A stretch of DNA of 64,000 nt, taken from Clostridium sp. GTDB lineage: Bacteria; Bacillota; Clostridia; Clostridiales; Clostridiaceae. A program made the position numbers and the translations under genes. The notes under the pieces are model-generated. The model made no database searches and was not told the origin of the DNA. It was given only the letters and a program-made list of their open reading frames with translations. This document shows positions 1 to 9,036 of this stretch, in pieces; position 1 is the stretch's first letter; each line of letters starts with the position of its first letter. Where the stretch lies: contig NZ_JAKVOI010000001.1 of NCBI RefSeq assembly GCF_022482905.1, forward strand, positions 993,958 to 1,057,957. Direction: 5' to 3'.

Positions 1-77
1 GACATATGCTTCCAGTTGCAAAAAAAATATATGTTGCTCAGTTGATTAGAGAATTTATAAGCCAGAATAGCATTTGA
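1..77 (+). CDS. C-terminal end of an unidentified protein (partial)
   Basis: A frame open from the window edge (codons begin at base 3) runs for 24 codons to a TGA at 75-77. It encodes a basic, hydrophobic tail ending in ...REFISQNSI. This is too short to assign a family, and it could be a chance open frame. The 90 bases after it are AT-rich and lead to the PilZ gene. Confidence 0.35.
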   Translation, partial: HMLPVAKKIYVAQLIREFISQNSI

Positions 78-168
78 TTTAACAAGCATATAACAAGTTA
101 TTAATATTCCAATGATATCATTTCTATAACAAATTTTATAAATAATTATATAAAAGGCGGGTTGTGAT

Positions 169-528
169 ATGGGAAAAAATGATTATAGCTATCTGTCCAG
201 GAGAAATCAGATATTTAAAAGGGATCGCAGAATAAATGAAAGATTTGGTTACAGCTCCAAATTTAAAATTGCAAGTGTGAATTCTGAAAAGTCGGATCTT
301 GAAGCATCTGGTGTCGACCTCTCTATTTCTGGTATGGGATTTATATCAGACAGAAAATTTGAAGTGAATGATGTGCTTGAAGTTATATTCAAACATAAAA
401 ATATGACTATACCTGCAATTGTCAAGGTAAATCATGTGGATTTGTATGATGATGGTTATTTTATTGGTGGACAATTTATAGCAATACAAAATATATACAG
501 GGACATGTTAAAGCAGGATCTATCATAG
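169..528 (+). CDS. PilZ-domain protein, probable c-di-GMP receptor
   Basis: This 119-residue protein is close to a single PilZ domain in length. The two c-di-GMP-contact motifs are visible: RxxxR at residues 21-25 (RINER) and [D/N]xSxxG at 50-55 (DLSISG), followed by alternating beta-strand sequence. PilZ domains bind cyclic di-GMP and modulate motility, exopolysaccharide or other targets. No output domain is attached, so it probably acts through a partner. GGCGGG at about 157-162 precedes the ATG. It lies just upstream of a BMP lipoprotein and a chemoreceptor in the same direction, which suggests a motility or surface-behaviour role. Family assignment is firm; the target is unknown. Confidence 0.85.
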   Translation: MGKNDYSYLSRRNQIFKRDRRINERFGYSSKFKIASVNSEKSDLEASGVDLSISGMGFISDRKFEVNDVLEVIFKHKNMTIPAIVKVNHVDLYDDGYFIGGQFIAIQNIYRDMLKQDLS

Positions 529-574
529 CTTCTAAAAATTCACTAATTTGTAGATTTTACAGGAGATGAATGAA

Positions 575-1618
575 ATGAAACAAACGGGACTTAAGGTACT
601 TTTGTTGGTTCTATGTATTTCTATTGTTTTTACAGGCTGTGCAAATAAGAATGCCAGGGTATATTCCGATTCTCAGGAACAGATCAGGTCAGCACCTCTT
701 AATATCGGGATCATAACGGATGTTGGGGGAATTAATGACAAATCTTTCAATCAATCCGCATGGGAGGGTCTCAAAAAAGCACAGAAGGATTTCGGTTCAA
801 AAGTAAGCTATATCGAAACAAAAAATAGCAATGATTATGCCAAAAATTTTGAATCTGCTTCAAATGAAAAAAAGGATCTGATATGGGGTATTGGATTTAT
901 GATGGCAGATGTTATAAAAGCCGAAGCTCAGGAACATCCCAAACAGAAATATGCAATAATAGACAATACTTATGGTAATGATACACCTTCGAATTTAGTA
1001 GGAGTAGTTTTTAAGGAAAATGAAAGTTCATTTCTTGTAGGTTACATAGCCGGGAAAATGACAAAGACAAATACTGTTGGATTTATTGGCGGTGTTGATA
1101 GTGCTTTGATCCAGAAATTCCAATATGGATATATGGCAGGAGTCAGATATGCAAATCCAAAGTGCAAAGTTGTAAGTGAATATGCAGGCTCGTTTTCCGA
1201 CCCGGCCAAGGGCAAGGAGATTGCTTCCAGAATGTATGATGGTGGAGCTGATATAATATTCCATGCTTCAGGTGCAACGGGAAACGGATTGATAGAGTGT
1301 GCCAAGGAGAAGGGAAAATACTGTATAGGTGTGGATTCTGACCAGAGTGTTCTGGCGCCGGATAATGTTATAACTTCAGCTATGAAAAAAGTGGATGTTG
1401 CGGTGTATGATGTTGCAAAGGACCTGAAAAATGGTAAATGGAATGGAGGAGCAACACTACAATACGGTTTGTCTGAAGGAGGAGTCGACATAGCACCGAC
1501 CACCGGTAAGCTTGTCCCAGAAAATATTTTGAATGAAGTAAATGGAATTAAAGCAAAAGTAACATCTGGCCAGTTGAAAATTCCCGAAACAAAGGAAGAA
1601 TATGATAAATTTCATTAA
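575..1618 (+). CDS. BMP-family (PnrA/Med-like) substrate-binding lipoprotein
   Basis: 347 residues with a lipoprotein signal peptide ending in a lipobox (VFTGC, about residues 16-20). The mature part has a periplasmic-binding-protein fold typical of the basic membrane protein family, which binds purine nucleosides in characterised members ([10 protein letters not shown] near the N-terminus, then a [11 protein letters not shown] segment). The start at 575 is preferred over the ATG at 566 because AGGAG at 561-565 abuts 566 but lies 9 bases before 575. No ABC permease or ATPase is adjacent. The next gene, 20 bases downstream, is a chemoreceptor, so this protein may feed ligand information to it (inference). 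The ligand is not visible from sequence. Confidence 0.85.
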   Translation: MKQTGLKVLLLVLCISIVFTGCANKNARVYSDSQEQIRSAPLNIGIITDVGGINDKSFNQSAWEGLKKAQKDFGSKVSYIETKNSNDYAKNFESASNEKKDLIWGIGFMMADVIKAEAQEHPKQKYAIIDNTYGNDTPSNLVGVVFKENESSFLVGYIAGKMTKTNTVGFIGGVDSALIQKFQYGYMAGVRYANPKCKVVSEYAGSFSDPAKGKEIASRMYDGGADIIFHASGATGNGLIECAKEKGKYCIGVDSDQSVLAPDNVITSAMKKVDVAVYDVAKDLKNGKWNGGATLQYGLSEGGVDIAPTTGKLVPENILNEVNGIKAKVTSGQLKIPETKEEYDKFH

Positions 1619-1638
1619 ACAGAGGAAGAGGTGTAGTC

Positions 1639-3663
1639 ATGAAGTTTGTAGATAAAATACAAAAACTGTTGAGTTTCAGTTCATTTAATGTAAAAAAAGA
1701 TTTCAAGGCAATGCTGGTCCTCGTTCTTGCGCTTCTTGTCATTGTACCACTTATAGGTGGTGGAGCGTATATAAGTATAAATTCCACAAATCTAATTAAA
1801 AAGAATATATATCTGTCAAATGAGCAGCTGATAGGAAGAATAAATGATGATATAAAATTCAATCTGGATAGTATAGCAAATCAGATACAGTCGATGGCAG
1901 ACAATCCCAATATCAAATCAATGAATCATGATGAAATGCAAAGTATTTTAATCCAGGGGGCAAAGTCAAATGAGGCAATTGACGGTATATCAATCTCAGA
2001 TGCAAAAGGACAGATTATATATAATACAGCTGGAGTTTATAAAAATATTTCCAGAGAAGAGTATTTTCAAAATGCAATTTCCGGTAAGATAGGGTATTCA
2101 AAAGTGAAAATATCCGAGATCAACAGCAAGCCTCTGGAATTTTACTACAGTGCACCTGTTAAAATGGGTACAAATATTGTGGGATGTGTTACTGCAACTA
2201 TTGATGTAAATTCATTAAGTAAAATTATAAATGATGTGCAAAAGAATAAAAATGATATTACTTTTATAGTAGATAATAACGGCATGGTAGTTGCCCATAA
2301 AGATTGGTCTAATTTCAATAGGGTATCCATGTACAGAAATTTTCCTCCGGTAAAGGAGGTTATTGCAAACAAAAGCGGACAGGGAACCTATGATTTTAAT
2401 AATAGCACATTGCTTGCAATATATTCGCCAATGTCAAATCTGAAATGGGGGATATTGACAATAGTTCCTTATGACGTTGCCTTTTCAGATGTAAAGGCGC
2501 AGAATGATGTTTTCCTGGCAATAGTGGTGTTTATGCTTATTGTCAGCATATTGGTTGCCCTGTTGATTTCACAATTTGTTACAAATCCTCTGTGTAATCT
2601 CAATATAGCTCTGGATGCTGTTTCTACAGGAAATCTTATGGCAGGGGTTGAAGAGAAATTTTTAAGGCGGCAGGATCAGCTGGGTGAAATAGCGAAAAAT
2701 TTTAATGGTGTAGTTTCTAAACAGCTTATCCTTATCGATAAAGTGAAGGGTATGATTAAAGATGTACAGAGCAGCAATGAAGATACAAGCAATCAGGTGG
2801 ATGAACTGATTTTAGCCAGCAAGAATGTGAGTACAGCCATGGGGGAAATTGCCAATGGCACAGTTGAACAGACAAGTTACATGTCCATAATAGTTGATAG
2901 ATTTTCCACACTCAAGAAGAGCCTGGACAATATTAATACAAGTACGAATAAAATTGTAAATTACACCAGGCAGACTAAAGACAAGAACCAGCGGGGAATT
3001 GTGTCTGCAACAGAATTAAAGGAAGAATTTAAAAAGAATTATGAATCAATACAAAGTGCTGCATCTAATATAAAGGACTTGTCAGATAAATCAAAGTCCA
3101 TAGGGACAATTACGGATTCAATAAAGTCTATTGCAGAACAAACCAATCTGCTGGCATTGAATGCTGCCATAGAAGCGTCGAGAGCAGGTGAAGCGGGGAA
3201 AGGTTTTGCTGTCGTAGCCGATGAAGTGAGGAAGCTTGCAGAACAATCTTCGGATTCAGCTAGAGAAATACAGGATATAATAACTGAAATAGGTGTCTTT
3301 GTAAATAAGATCGGGAAAGAATTTGTTAACACCACACAAATAGCAGAGAGATCCAATGATAAGCTGGAAACTACTATAGAAATATTTGAGTCCATAATAA
3401 ACAACTCCGATGAATTGATAAAAGACATTGAATTTCTTTATGAAGAAATGTACAAGATGAAAAACAATGAGGACGAAGTTGACAAGTGTGTAGACAATAC
3501 TTCCAGCATAATAGAGCAAGGATCTGCAACTACTGAAGAAGTAAATGCAACGATGGAAGAACAACTGGTTACAATGGAAAAAATATGTAACAAGATTCAC
3601 GATATCAACAATAAGACGCGGGAACTGCAGGAATTTGTTGAGTTCTTCAAAACAGAAGCATAG
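1639..3663 (+). CDS. Methyl-accepting chemotaxis protein with Cache-type sensor
   Basis: 674 residues. Transmembrane helix 1 is at about residues 24-46, followed by a roughly 240-residue extracytoplasmic region of Cache character (the [15 protein letters not shown] segment is typical). Transmembrane helix 2 is at about 289-312, followed by HAMP. The long MCP signalling coiled coil has its conserved hairpin at about 495-545 ([20 protein letters not shown]). It signals to CheA/CheW; Cache receptors usually bind amino acids or small acids. There is no C-terminal CheR-tethering pentapeptide. It follows the BMP lipoprotein by 20 bases with GAGG(AAGAGG) as ribosome site, so the two are probably co-transcribed. 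Confidence 0.93.
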   Translation: MKFVDKIQKLLSFSSFNVKKDFKAMLVLVLALLVIVPLIGGGAYISINSTNLIKKNIYLSNEQLIGRINDDIKFNLDSIANQIQSMADNPNIKSMNHDEMQSILIQGAKSNEAIDGISISDAKGQIIYNTAGVYKNISREEYFQNAISGKIGYSKVKISEINSKPLEFYYSAPVKMGTNIVGCVTATIDVNSLSKIINDVQKNKNDITFIVDNNGMVVAHKDWSNFNRVSMYRNFPPVKEVIANKSGQGTYDFNNSTLLAIYSPMSNLKWGILTIVPYDVAFSDVKAQNDVFLAIVVFMLIVSILVALLISQFVTNPLCNLNIALDAVSTGNLMAGVEEKFLRRQDQLGEIAKNFNGVVSKQLILIDKVKGMIKDVQSSNEDTSNQVDELILASKNVSTAMGEIANGTVEQTSYMSIIVDRFSTLKKSLDNINTSTNKIVNYTRQTKDKNQRGIVSATELKEEFKKNYESIQSAASNIKDLSDKSKSIGTITDSIKSIAEQTNLLALNAAIEASRAGEAGKGFAVVADEVRKLAEQSSDSAREIQDIITEIGVFVNKIGKEFVNTTQIAERSNDKLETTIEIFESIINNSDELIKDIEFLYEEMYKMKNNEDEVDKCVDNTSSIIEQGSATTEEVNATMEEQLVTMEKICNKIHDINNKTRELQEFVEFFKTEA

Positions 3664-3672
3664 AGTGGCAAG

Positions 3673-5070
3673 CTAACCTGATTCAGCTCTTTTTCGCATA
3701 GTATCTTTTACTTTACTTATGTCTTTCACATTGCTCTTTGTCATTTTTATATAAGCTAAAGCTGATGGAATTAAAAATAATTGAAATAGTGATAAAGTGA
3801 TTATGTAATTCTGTGGTTCACCTGTATTTATAGAAATAATTGGAAAAAGGACTCCGATTCCAGCATTTCCAAGAGTCCTGCCAAGACCATTGGCCAGGTT
3901 GGCTATGCTAAAAGCAGTACCTCTATGTTCTGGAAAATTTACATCAGTTATTAAAGCAAGCCAATTTGGTGTGTTTGCAGACTGCAGGGCACTTGCAAGA
4001 AAGGATACGATGAATATTGTGGATATCCACGGATTTGTTGCAATTTGCTTTAACAGGTATACGAGTATCAACAGTGGATTGCTGTCTTCCGGGAGTTGAA
4101 GTCCATTCATGGGAAGCATGAAAACTGCTATGTAAAAAGGTATCATGGCAAGTATAAAGTATGATGTAAGAGTTGCCCTTCCCTTATATGTTTTATTCTG
4201 AAGTATATCCCCGATGTGGCCGAATAGAGGAGATACCAGACCACCCAACTGAAATATGGCAAAAAGGTATCCGGCAGCAATGATTGAAATTTTAAAACTG
4301 TAGCCCTGCTGATGAATTTTTGCAATATATAGCGTCGGAAGCCATATAAGAGTTCCTGTTGTAATATTCATAAAAAACGCTTGAAAAAATAATAAAACAT
4401 TGCTTGGTTTTGAGATAATTTCATACAGATGGCTGAATTTAATATTATAATTATATTTATAACCTAGTTTGACAAGTCTTTGCAGTTCAGGTTCTGATTC
4501 GCCTACAGCAGGTTCATTTATGAAAAAGTACAGTATGACAAGCAGAAAGCCTATGATGCTTACAATTTCAAAAGGCCTTCTCCAGCTTGTAAAAGGAGCG
4601 ACAAGTGATGCCATTAATGATCCGGAGATTCCTCCAAACCCCTGGGCCATTCCCCAGAGGCTCAGCAGCATTCCCCTATATTTATTTGGAATGCAGTCGG
4701 TTAATATGCTGAAACCAATTGAGGCTATACAGCCTAATCCTATGCCGGTGAAAATTTGTAAAATAAGTAATTGCATATAGTTGGTACATTGTGATGTCAG
4801 GAATACTGACAATGACCAGATTATGGTACCTGCAATTACAAGAAATTTTCTATTGAATTTACCGGACAGGTAACTCCATGGAATCGATGAAAATGATGTA
4901 ACCAATATGTTAACGGCAGATATAATTCCTAGTGAGGAAATATGTACGTTCATATCTCCTGCAATAGATGAAAAAAGTGGAGGGAACAATCCTATTATGA
5001 TATTGTCAAAAGCCGCAAGGACTATAAAAACAAAAATGGTGTAGATTGTTGATATGTTGTTGCCCTTCAT
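3673..5070 (-). CDS. Major facilitator superfamily transporter
   Basis: 465 residues with about 12 hydrophobic helices and MFS-type motifs, including a short basic loop between helices 2 and 3 (SGKFNRKFL, motif A region) and a repeat-like second half. There is a longer cytoplasmic central loop around residues 190-215. AAAGGAG precedes the ATG on the minus strand. It converges on the chemoreceptor with only 9 bases between stop codons. The substrate cannot be told from sequence; MFS_1-type exporters and sugar-phosphate or aromatic-acid porters all fit. Confident as MFS, unsure of role. Confidence 0.85.
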   Translation of the reverse strand: MKGNNISTIYTIFVFIVLAAFDNIIIGLFPPLFSSIAGDMNVHISSLGIISAVNILVTSFSSIPWSYLSGKFNRKFLVIAGTIIWSLSVFLTSQCTNYMQLLILQIFTGIGLGCIASIGFSILTDCIPNKYRGMLLSLWGMAQGFGGISGSLMASLVAPFTSWRRPFEIVSIIGFLLVILYFFINEPAVGESEPELQRLVKLGYKYNYNIKFSHLYEIISKPSNVLLFFQAFFMNITTGTLIWLPTLYIAKIHQQGYSFKISIIAAGYLFAIFQLGGLVSPLFGHIGDILQNKTYKGRATLTSYFILAMIPFYIAVFMLPMNGLQLPEDSNPLLILVYLLKQIATNPWISTIFIVSFLASALQSANTPNWLALITDVNFPEHRGTAFSIANLANGLGRTLGNAGIGVLFPIISINTGEPQNYIITLSLFQLFLIPSALAYIKMTKSNVKDISKVKDTMRKRAESG

Positions 5071-5271
5071 AAAAGTTTACAGCTCCTTTACTTACTGTAT
5101 TATAATTTATTGTAAGCTATTTCTCCATTGAGTATTAAAAAATTAATGAAATTTTAACCGATTTTTAATATTGTTTTAGATTTAATCGTATAAAGTATAA
5201 TGTGTATACTGTAATGAGGTTCGCGCGATAAAAATAATATAAATAATATAACTTAATGGAAGGAACTGATT

Positions 5272-6417
5272 ATGATTAGTAGTATACTTGTTATTTCATC
5301 TAATTTTACCGGACATGGTCATAAAAGTATAGAGGAGTCACTAAATGAAAAATTTTCGAGTATCAAAGATGTGAAAATTTACAGTGTAGATGGATTTTTA
5401 CTTGGAGGAACTGCTTTGCTTGACATGGCCAAAGCATATGGCCCTATAACTAGGAAATCAGAAGGACTATGGAAAATCATATGGGATATATCTTGTGTCA
5501 GACCATATCTTATTAACGATATTATAGAATCCATGATAAAAGACGGATTTTTGGATTTATTGGAAAGGACAAAACCGGATTTGATTTTAACACTGCATCC
5601 AAATTTCAATGGATCTGTTCTAAATATACTGAAAAAGTATCATATCACGATACCATTTGTTACCCTTATTGCGGATCTTGTCAGTATATCTCCCCTGTGG
5701 GCGGACCCAAGGGCTGATTATATTATAAGTCCTACAGATGAGGCAAAGAATAGATGCATGGATTTTGGAGTTCCTGAGGAAAAAATAAAGGTTTTGGGTT
5801 TTCCTGTACGTTCGAGATTTTATGATCGCAGGGATAAATGCAGCAATAATATTAATTCCAAAAAAGATGAACCGTTTAGATGTATAATAATGAGCGGCGG
5901 TGAGGGCGTCGGAAATATGAAAAAGATAGCCCAGATTTTGCTTGATAATTTTAATTGTACTGTAAAAATTATAGCAGGCAGAAATACATCCTTGAAAAAC
6001 AAGCTGGAGAAATCCCTTGTAAAAAAATATGGAGACAAGGTTAAAGTATATGGTTTTACAGAGAATATACAGGATTTGATGGAATGTTCTGATATTGCAA
6101 TCACAAGAGGAAGTCCAAATGTAATAATGGAGGCAATAGCATGTAATACGCCTTTGATAATAACAGGTGCACTGCCCGGCCAGGAGGAGGAAAATCCACA
6201 ATTTGTTGAAAAATACAATCTCGGTATAATATGTGAAGATATAAAAAATATGAGATCCATAGTAGATAATCTAATCAGCAATAATTCTCAAGAGCTGGAT
6301 AGAATCAGATACTTTCAGAGAATTTATGCCAATCCAGATGTAGCAGAGAACATTGTAGATTTCCTTTTGAATATAAAAATGAATCCTGAGGAAATTGGAT
6401 TAAAAGTTTTTATTTAG
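5272..6417 (+). CDS. MGDG-synthase/UgtP-like glycosyltransferase (GT28)
   Basis: 381 residues. The N-terminal half has the MGDG_synth signature (SSNFTGHGHKSI at about residues 9-20, a GxGH acceptor loop). The C-terminal half has the GT28 nucleotide-sugar site (MSGGEGVGNM, then TRGSPNVIMEA and a P-G-QE-EN segment). Family members transfer glucose or galactose from UDP-sugars to diacylglycerol to make membrane glycolipids and lipoteichoic acid anchors. GGAAGG precedes the ATG. It is monocistronic, with a strong terminator just after it. The enzyme class is well supported; sugar and lipid specificity are not. Confidence 0.8.
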   Translation: MISSILVISSNFTGHGHKSIEESLNEKFSSIKDVKIYSVDGFLLGGTALLDMAKAYGPITRKSEGLWKIIWDISCVRPYLINDIIESMIKDGFLDLLERTKPDLILTLHPNFNGSVLNILKKYHITIPFVTLIADLVSISPLWADPRADYIISPTDEAKNRCMDFGVPEEKIKVLGFPVRSRFYDRRDKCSNNINSKKDEPFRCIIMSGGEGVGNMKKIAQILLDNFNCTVKIIAGRNTSLKNKLEKSLVKKYGDKVKVYGFTENIQDLMECSDIAITRGSPNVIMEAIACNTPLIITGALPGQEEENPQFVEKYNLGIICEDIKNMRSIVDNLISNNSQELDRIRYFQRIYANPDVAENIVDFLLNIKMNPEEIGLKVFI

Positions 6418-6443
6418 TTTAATTGAATGTACGGGATAAAAAT

Positions 6444-6487
6444 AAAAATTACTGCAGAATAATCTTCTGCAGTAATTTTTATTTTTA
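6444..6487 (+). terminator. Intrinsic terminator after the glycosyltransferase
   Basis: A perfect 16-bp stem (6444-6459 with 6465-6480, core ATTACTGCAGAA) with a 5-base loop ends in TTTTTATTTTT. The tracts of A and T on both sides let it act in either direction. Confidence 0.9.
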
Positions 6488-6566
6488 CCAGTATGGCTAT
6501 GGGTTATCTGGTATATAGATATACATATATATAACTACATATAGATTACATGATTAAATAATTATA

Positions 6567-6628
6567 TTGACACTACATAGATAATAGTCTATATTGTTAG
6601 ACGTAGACTATTATCTATACAAGGAGGG
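6567..6628 (+). promoter_or_regulatory. ars promoter with ArsR-type operator
   Basis: TTGACA (6567-6572), a 17-base spacer and TATATT (6590-6595) form a near-consensus sigma-A promoter. A perfect 15-base inverted repeat flanks it: ATAGATAATAGTCTA (6577-6591) and its reverse complement at 6604-6618, separated by 12 bases. The left arm fills the -35/-10 spacer and the -10; the right arm lies over the start site. Each arm is itself ATAG/GTAG-N8-CTAT, the kind of AT-rich dyad bound by ArsR/SmtB dimers. ArsR is encoded second in the operon, so autorepression relieved by arsenite is the likely logic. AAGGAGGG (6621-6628) is the ribosome site of the first gene. Confidence 0.8.
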
Positions 6629-6633
6629 ATATT

Positions 6634-8280
6634 ATGAAAATTATTATAATAGGTGCTGTGGCCGGCGGAACATCTGCGGCAGCAAAGGCAAGAAGAAATG
6701 ATGAAGATGCAGAAATAAAAGTATATGATATGGATTATGATATATCATATTCAGGATGTGGATTACCATATTACATAGGTGAGGAAATACAGAATAGAGG
6801 TGATTTAACTCCGAGAAATACAGAATTCTTCAAGAAAAAATATAATGTGGATGTATTCAGAAGACATGAAGTCCTAAGAATAAATGCTGAAGATAGGATT
6901 TTAACTATTAAGAATCTGGAGACCGATGATGTATTTGATGAAAGCTATGATAAATTAGTTGTTGCAACCGGGGCAAAACCTATAGTTCCGAATATAGAAG
7001 GTGCAGAGAAAGAGAATGTATTTTATTTAAGAAATGTTCAGCAGGCGGATAAAATAAAGACATACATTTTAAATAATAAGCCTAAATTTGCATTGATAGT
7101 GGGGACAGGATTTATTGGGCTTGAAATGGCAGAAAATTTAGGCAGGCTTGGTATTGAGGTGACCCTTGTGGAACGCCTGAATCAAGTTGGTCCGGGACTT
7201 GATAGTGATATGTCCATATATGTTGAAAAGTATCTGAGAAGCAAAGATATCAATTTGATTCTAGGGGATTCGGCAGCAGAATTGAGAGGAAAAAATTTGG
7301 TCGGTGAAGTGGTGTTGGAAAGCGGCAGAGTCTTAAGAACTGATTTTGTTATAATGGCAATTGGTGTGAAGCCTAATGTTGAAATTGCTGAAAAAGCAGG
7401 CATAGAACTTGGAGTTAGGGGATCAATAAGAGTAGATGAAAAAATGATGACAAATATAGAGTATATATATGCCTGCGGCGACTGTGCCGAGAGCTTTTCT
7501 GCCATAAATAAAAAGCCTTTATATAGGCCGCTTGGTTCAACTGCAAATAAAATGGGAAGAATAGCAGGAGATCAACTCACTGGCGGCAATCTTGAATTTA
7601 GAGGTATTCTTGGTACGGGGATTTTCAAAGCTTTTGATATGACTGTTGCACAAACAGGGCTTACAGAAAAAGAGGCGCAGAATGAAGGCTTTGATACGGT
7701 AGTCTGTCATAATATTAAAATGGATAAGCCGCAGTACTACCATGGAAAAGAGATGATTATCAAAGCCGTTGCCGACAGGAATACAGGAAAATTGTTGGGA
7801 GCACAGATAGTGGGATACACTGGAGTGGATAAGAGAATTGATGTATTTGTCACGGCAATAAGCTTTGGAGCAAAGGCAAGTGATTTATTTCATCTGGATT
7901 TAGCTTATGCTCCGCCTTTTTCCACTACAAAAGATCCTGTAATGTATACGGGGATGATTTTGGATAATGAGATAAATAGAGGAAGGAAACTCATAACAGT
8001 GAAAAAGCTTAATGAACTTAAAAAAAATGAAGAAAATGTTACAGTAATAGATGCCAGAATAAATAAGCAATATGAGGAAGACCATATAGAAGGTGCTGTA
8101 AATATACCTCATTCAGAACTCAGGACTGAAATCAAGCATTTAGATAAGAACAATACATTTGTAACCTATTGTAATAAAGGTGTAACAGGAAATGCAGCGC
8201 AGAATATATTGATTAACAATGGTTTCAAGAAAGTATATAATCTTTCGGGCGGATATAAAAATTACAGGACTCAAAATTGA
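6634..8280 (+). CDS. CoA-disulfide reductase-rhodanese fusion (FAD/NAD(P)H oxidoreductase)
   Basis: 548 residues. The N-terminal FAD Rossmann motif GAVAGGTSA is at 7-15. The single active-site Cys is Cys42 in SGCGLPYYIG, diagnostic of the CoA-disulfide-reductase/NADH oxidase group. A second nucleotide motif (GTGFIGLEMA) and the FAD-contact segment YACGDCAE follow. A C-terminal rhodanese domain begins near residue 455, with active-site loop CNKGVTG and Cys513. Related fusions reduce CoA disulfide, persulfides or polysulfides. It is the first gene of the ars operon, directly behind the operator, which points to a thiol-redox role under arsenic stress (inference). NADH oxidase activity is the main alternative. 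Confidence 0.85.
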   Translation: MKIIIIGAVAGGTSAAAKARRNDEDAEIKVYDMDYDISYSGCGLPYYIGEEIQNRGDLTPRNTEFFKKKYNVDVFRRHEVLRINAEDRILTIKNLETDDVFDESYDKLVVATGAKPIVPNIEGAEKENVFYLRNVQQADKIKTYILNNKPKFALIVGTGFIGLEMAENLGRLGIEVTLVERLNQVGPGLDSDMSIYVEKYLRSKDINLILGDSAAELRGKNLVGEVVLESGRVLRTDFVIMAIGVKPNVEIAEKAGIELGVRGSIRVDEKMMTNIEYIYACGDCAESFSAINKKPLYRPLGSTANKMGRIAGDQLTGGNLEFRGILGTGIFKAFDMTVAQTGLTEKEAQNEGFDTVVCHNIKMDKPQYYHGKEMIIKAVADRNTGKLLGAQIVGYTGVDKRIDVFVTAISFGAKASDLFHLDLAYAPPFSTTKDPVMYTGMILDNEINRGRKLITVKKLNELKKNEENVTVIDARINKQYEEDHIEGAVNIPHSELRTEIKHLDKNNTFVTYCNKGVTGNAAQNILINNGFKKVYNLSGGYKNYRTQN

Positions 8281-8302
8281 AATTTATACAAGAGGTGTTT
8301 TT

Positions 8303-8668
8303 ATGAATTTAGATTATGAATTGAATGCAAAAATATTCAAGGCTCTGTCTGATCAAAACAGATTAAAAATCATTGACATACTTTCCTGTGGTGAAAAATG
8401 TGCCTGTGATTTACTGGAATATTTTGATTTTACGCAGCCTACGCTATCTCACCATATGAAAGTGCTCATGGATTGTAAACTTGTTAAATGTAGAAAAGAA
8501 GGAATCTGGAGTCACTATTCCTTGGATAATACTAATGCAAATAAGCTATTGCTGTTCCTCATGAATATTATAACAGACACTGAGGAGTGTATCTGCAAAG
8601 GACAGGGCGGTAGTGAATGTGGAACTGACAATGAAAATAAATTATATTATAAGGAGAGATTTATATGA
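8303..8668 (+). CDS. arsR: ArsR-family arsenic-responsive repressor
   Basis: 121 residues with a winged-helix fold (ALSDQNRLKIIDIL, then TLSHHMKVLMDCKLV as recognition region). The CACDLL segment corresponds to the CVCDL arsenite-binding motif of classical ArsR, and further Cys residues follow near the C-terminus (EECIC and SEC). It represses ars promoters and lets go when As(III)/Sb(III) binds the cysteines. The ATG at 8303 has AGAGGTG upstream; longer reading would run into the previous gene. It ends in an ATGA overlap with arsD. The operator ahead of 6634 is its likely target. Confidence 0.92.
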   Translation: MNLDYELNAKIFKALSDQNRLKIIDILSCGEKCACDLLEYFDFTQPTLSHHMKVLMDCKLVKCRKEGIWSHYSLDNTNANKLLLFLMNIITDTEECICKGQGGSECGTDNENKLYYKERFI

Positions 8669-9036
8669 AAAAAATGATAATTTTTGATCCGGCAATGTGC
8701 TGTTCTACAGGAGTATGCAGACCTTCTATAGATCCGGAGTTATTAAGGGTTTCTACTGTTATTAATACACTTCAAAAAAAAGGTATATTGGTTGGAAGGT
8801 ACAATTTGACTGGCAATCCCCAAATATTTGTAGACAACAAAACGATTAATGAGGCATTGAATAAAGAAGGTACAGAAATACTTCCAGTAACTATGGTGGA
8901 GGGTGTAATAGTAAAGACAAAGGCATATCCAACAAATAAGGAATTTTGCGAATTGCTGGGTATATCGGAAGATTATTTAAAAACTGGACTTAAGGTAAAA
9001 TCTAAAGGCTGTGATTGCGGAGGAAGGTGCTGCTGA
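8665..9036 (+). CDS. arsD: ArsD, arsenic metallochaperone
   Basis: 123 residues, the usual ArsD length. The essential Cys12-Cys13...Cys18 site is present (PAMCCSTGVC), and a Cys-rich tail (CDCGGRCC) resembles the extra Cys pairs of long ArsD proteins. ArsD hands As(III) to the ArsA ATPase and is a weak co-repressor. It is translationally coupled by a 4-base overlap with arsR and a 1-base stop/start overlap (TGATG) with arsA. Confidence 0.93.
   Translation: MKKMIIFDPAMCCSTGVCRPSIDPELLRVSTVINTLQKKGILVGRYNLTGNPQIFVDNKTINEALNKEGTEILPVTMVEGVIVKTKAYPTNKEFCELLGISEDYLKTGLKVKSKGCDCGGRCC

Noticed and set aside
1042-1503. Long minus-strand open frames opposite the BMP lipoprotein gene
   Set aside because: They lack ribosome sites and family motifs, and lie wholly within a clearly coding plus-strand gene. 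The same holds for antisense frames elsewhere, for example over acoC, htpG and nfo.
3664-3672. Terminator between the Cache chemoreceptor and the MFS gene
   Set aside because: Only nine bases separate the stops, and no stable hairpin was found there.
8219-8302. Longer N-terminus for ArsR
   Set aside because: It would overlap the rhodanese domain by 60 bases and has no ribosome site. ATG at 8303 with AGAGGTG matches the family start.
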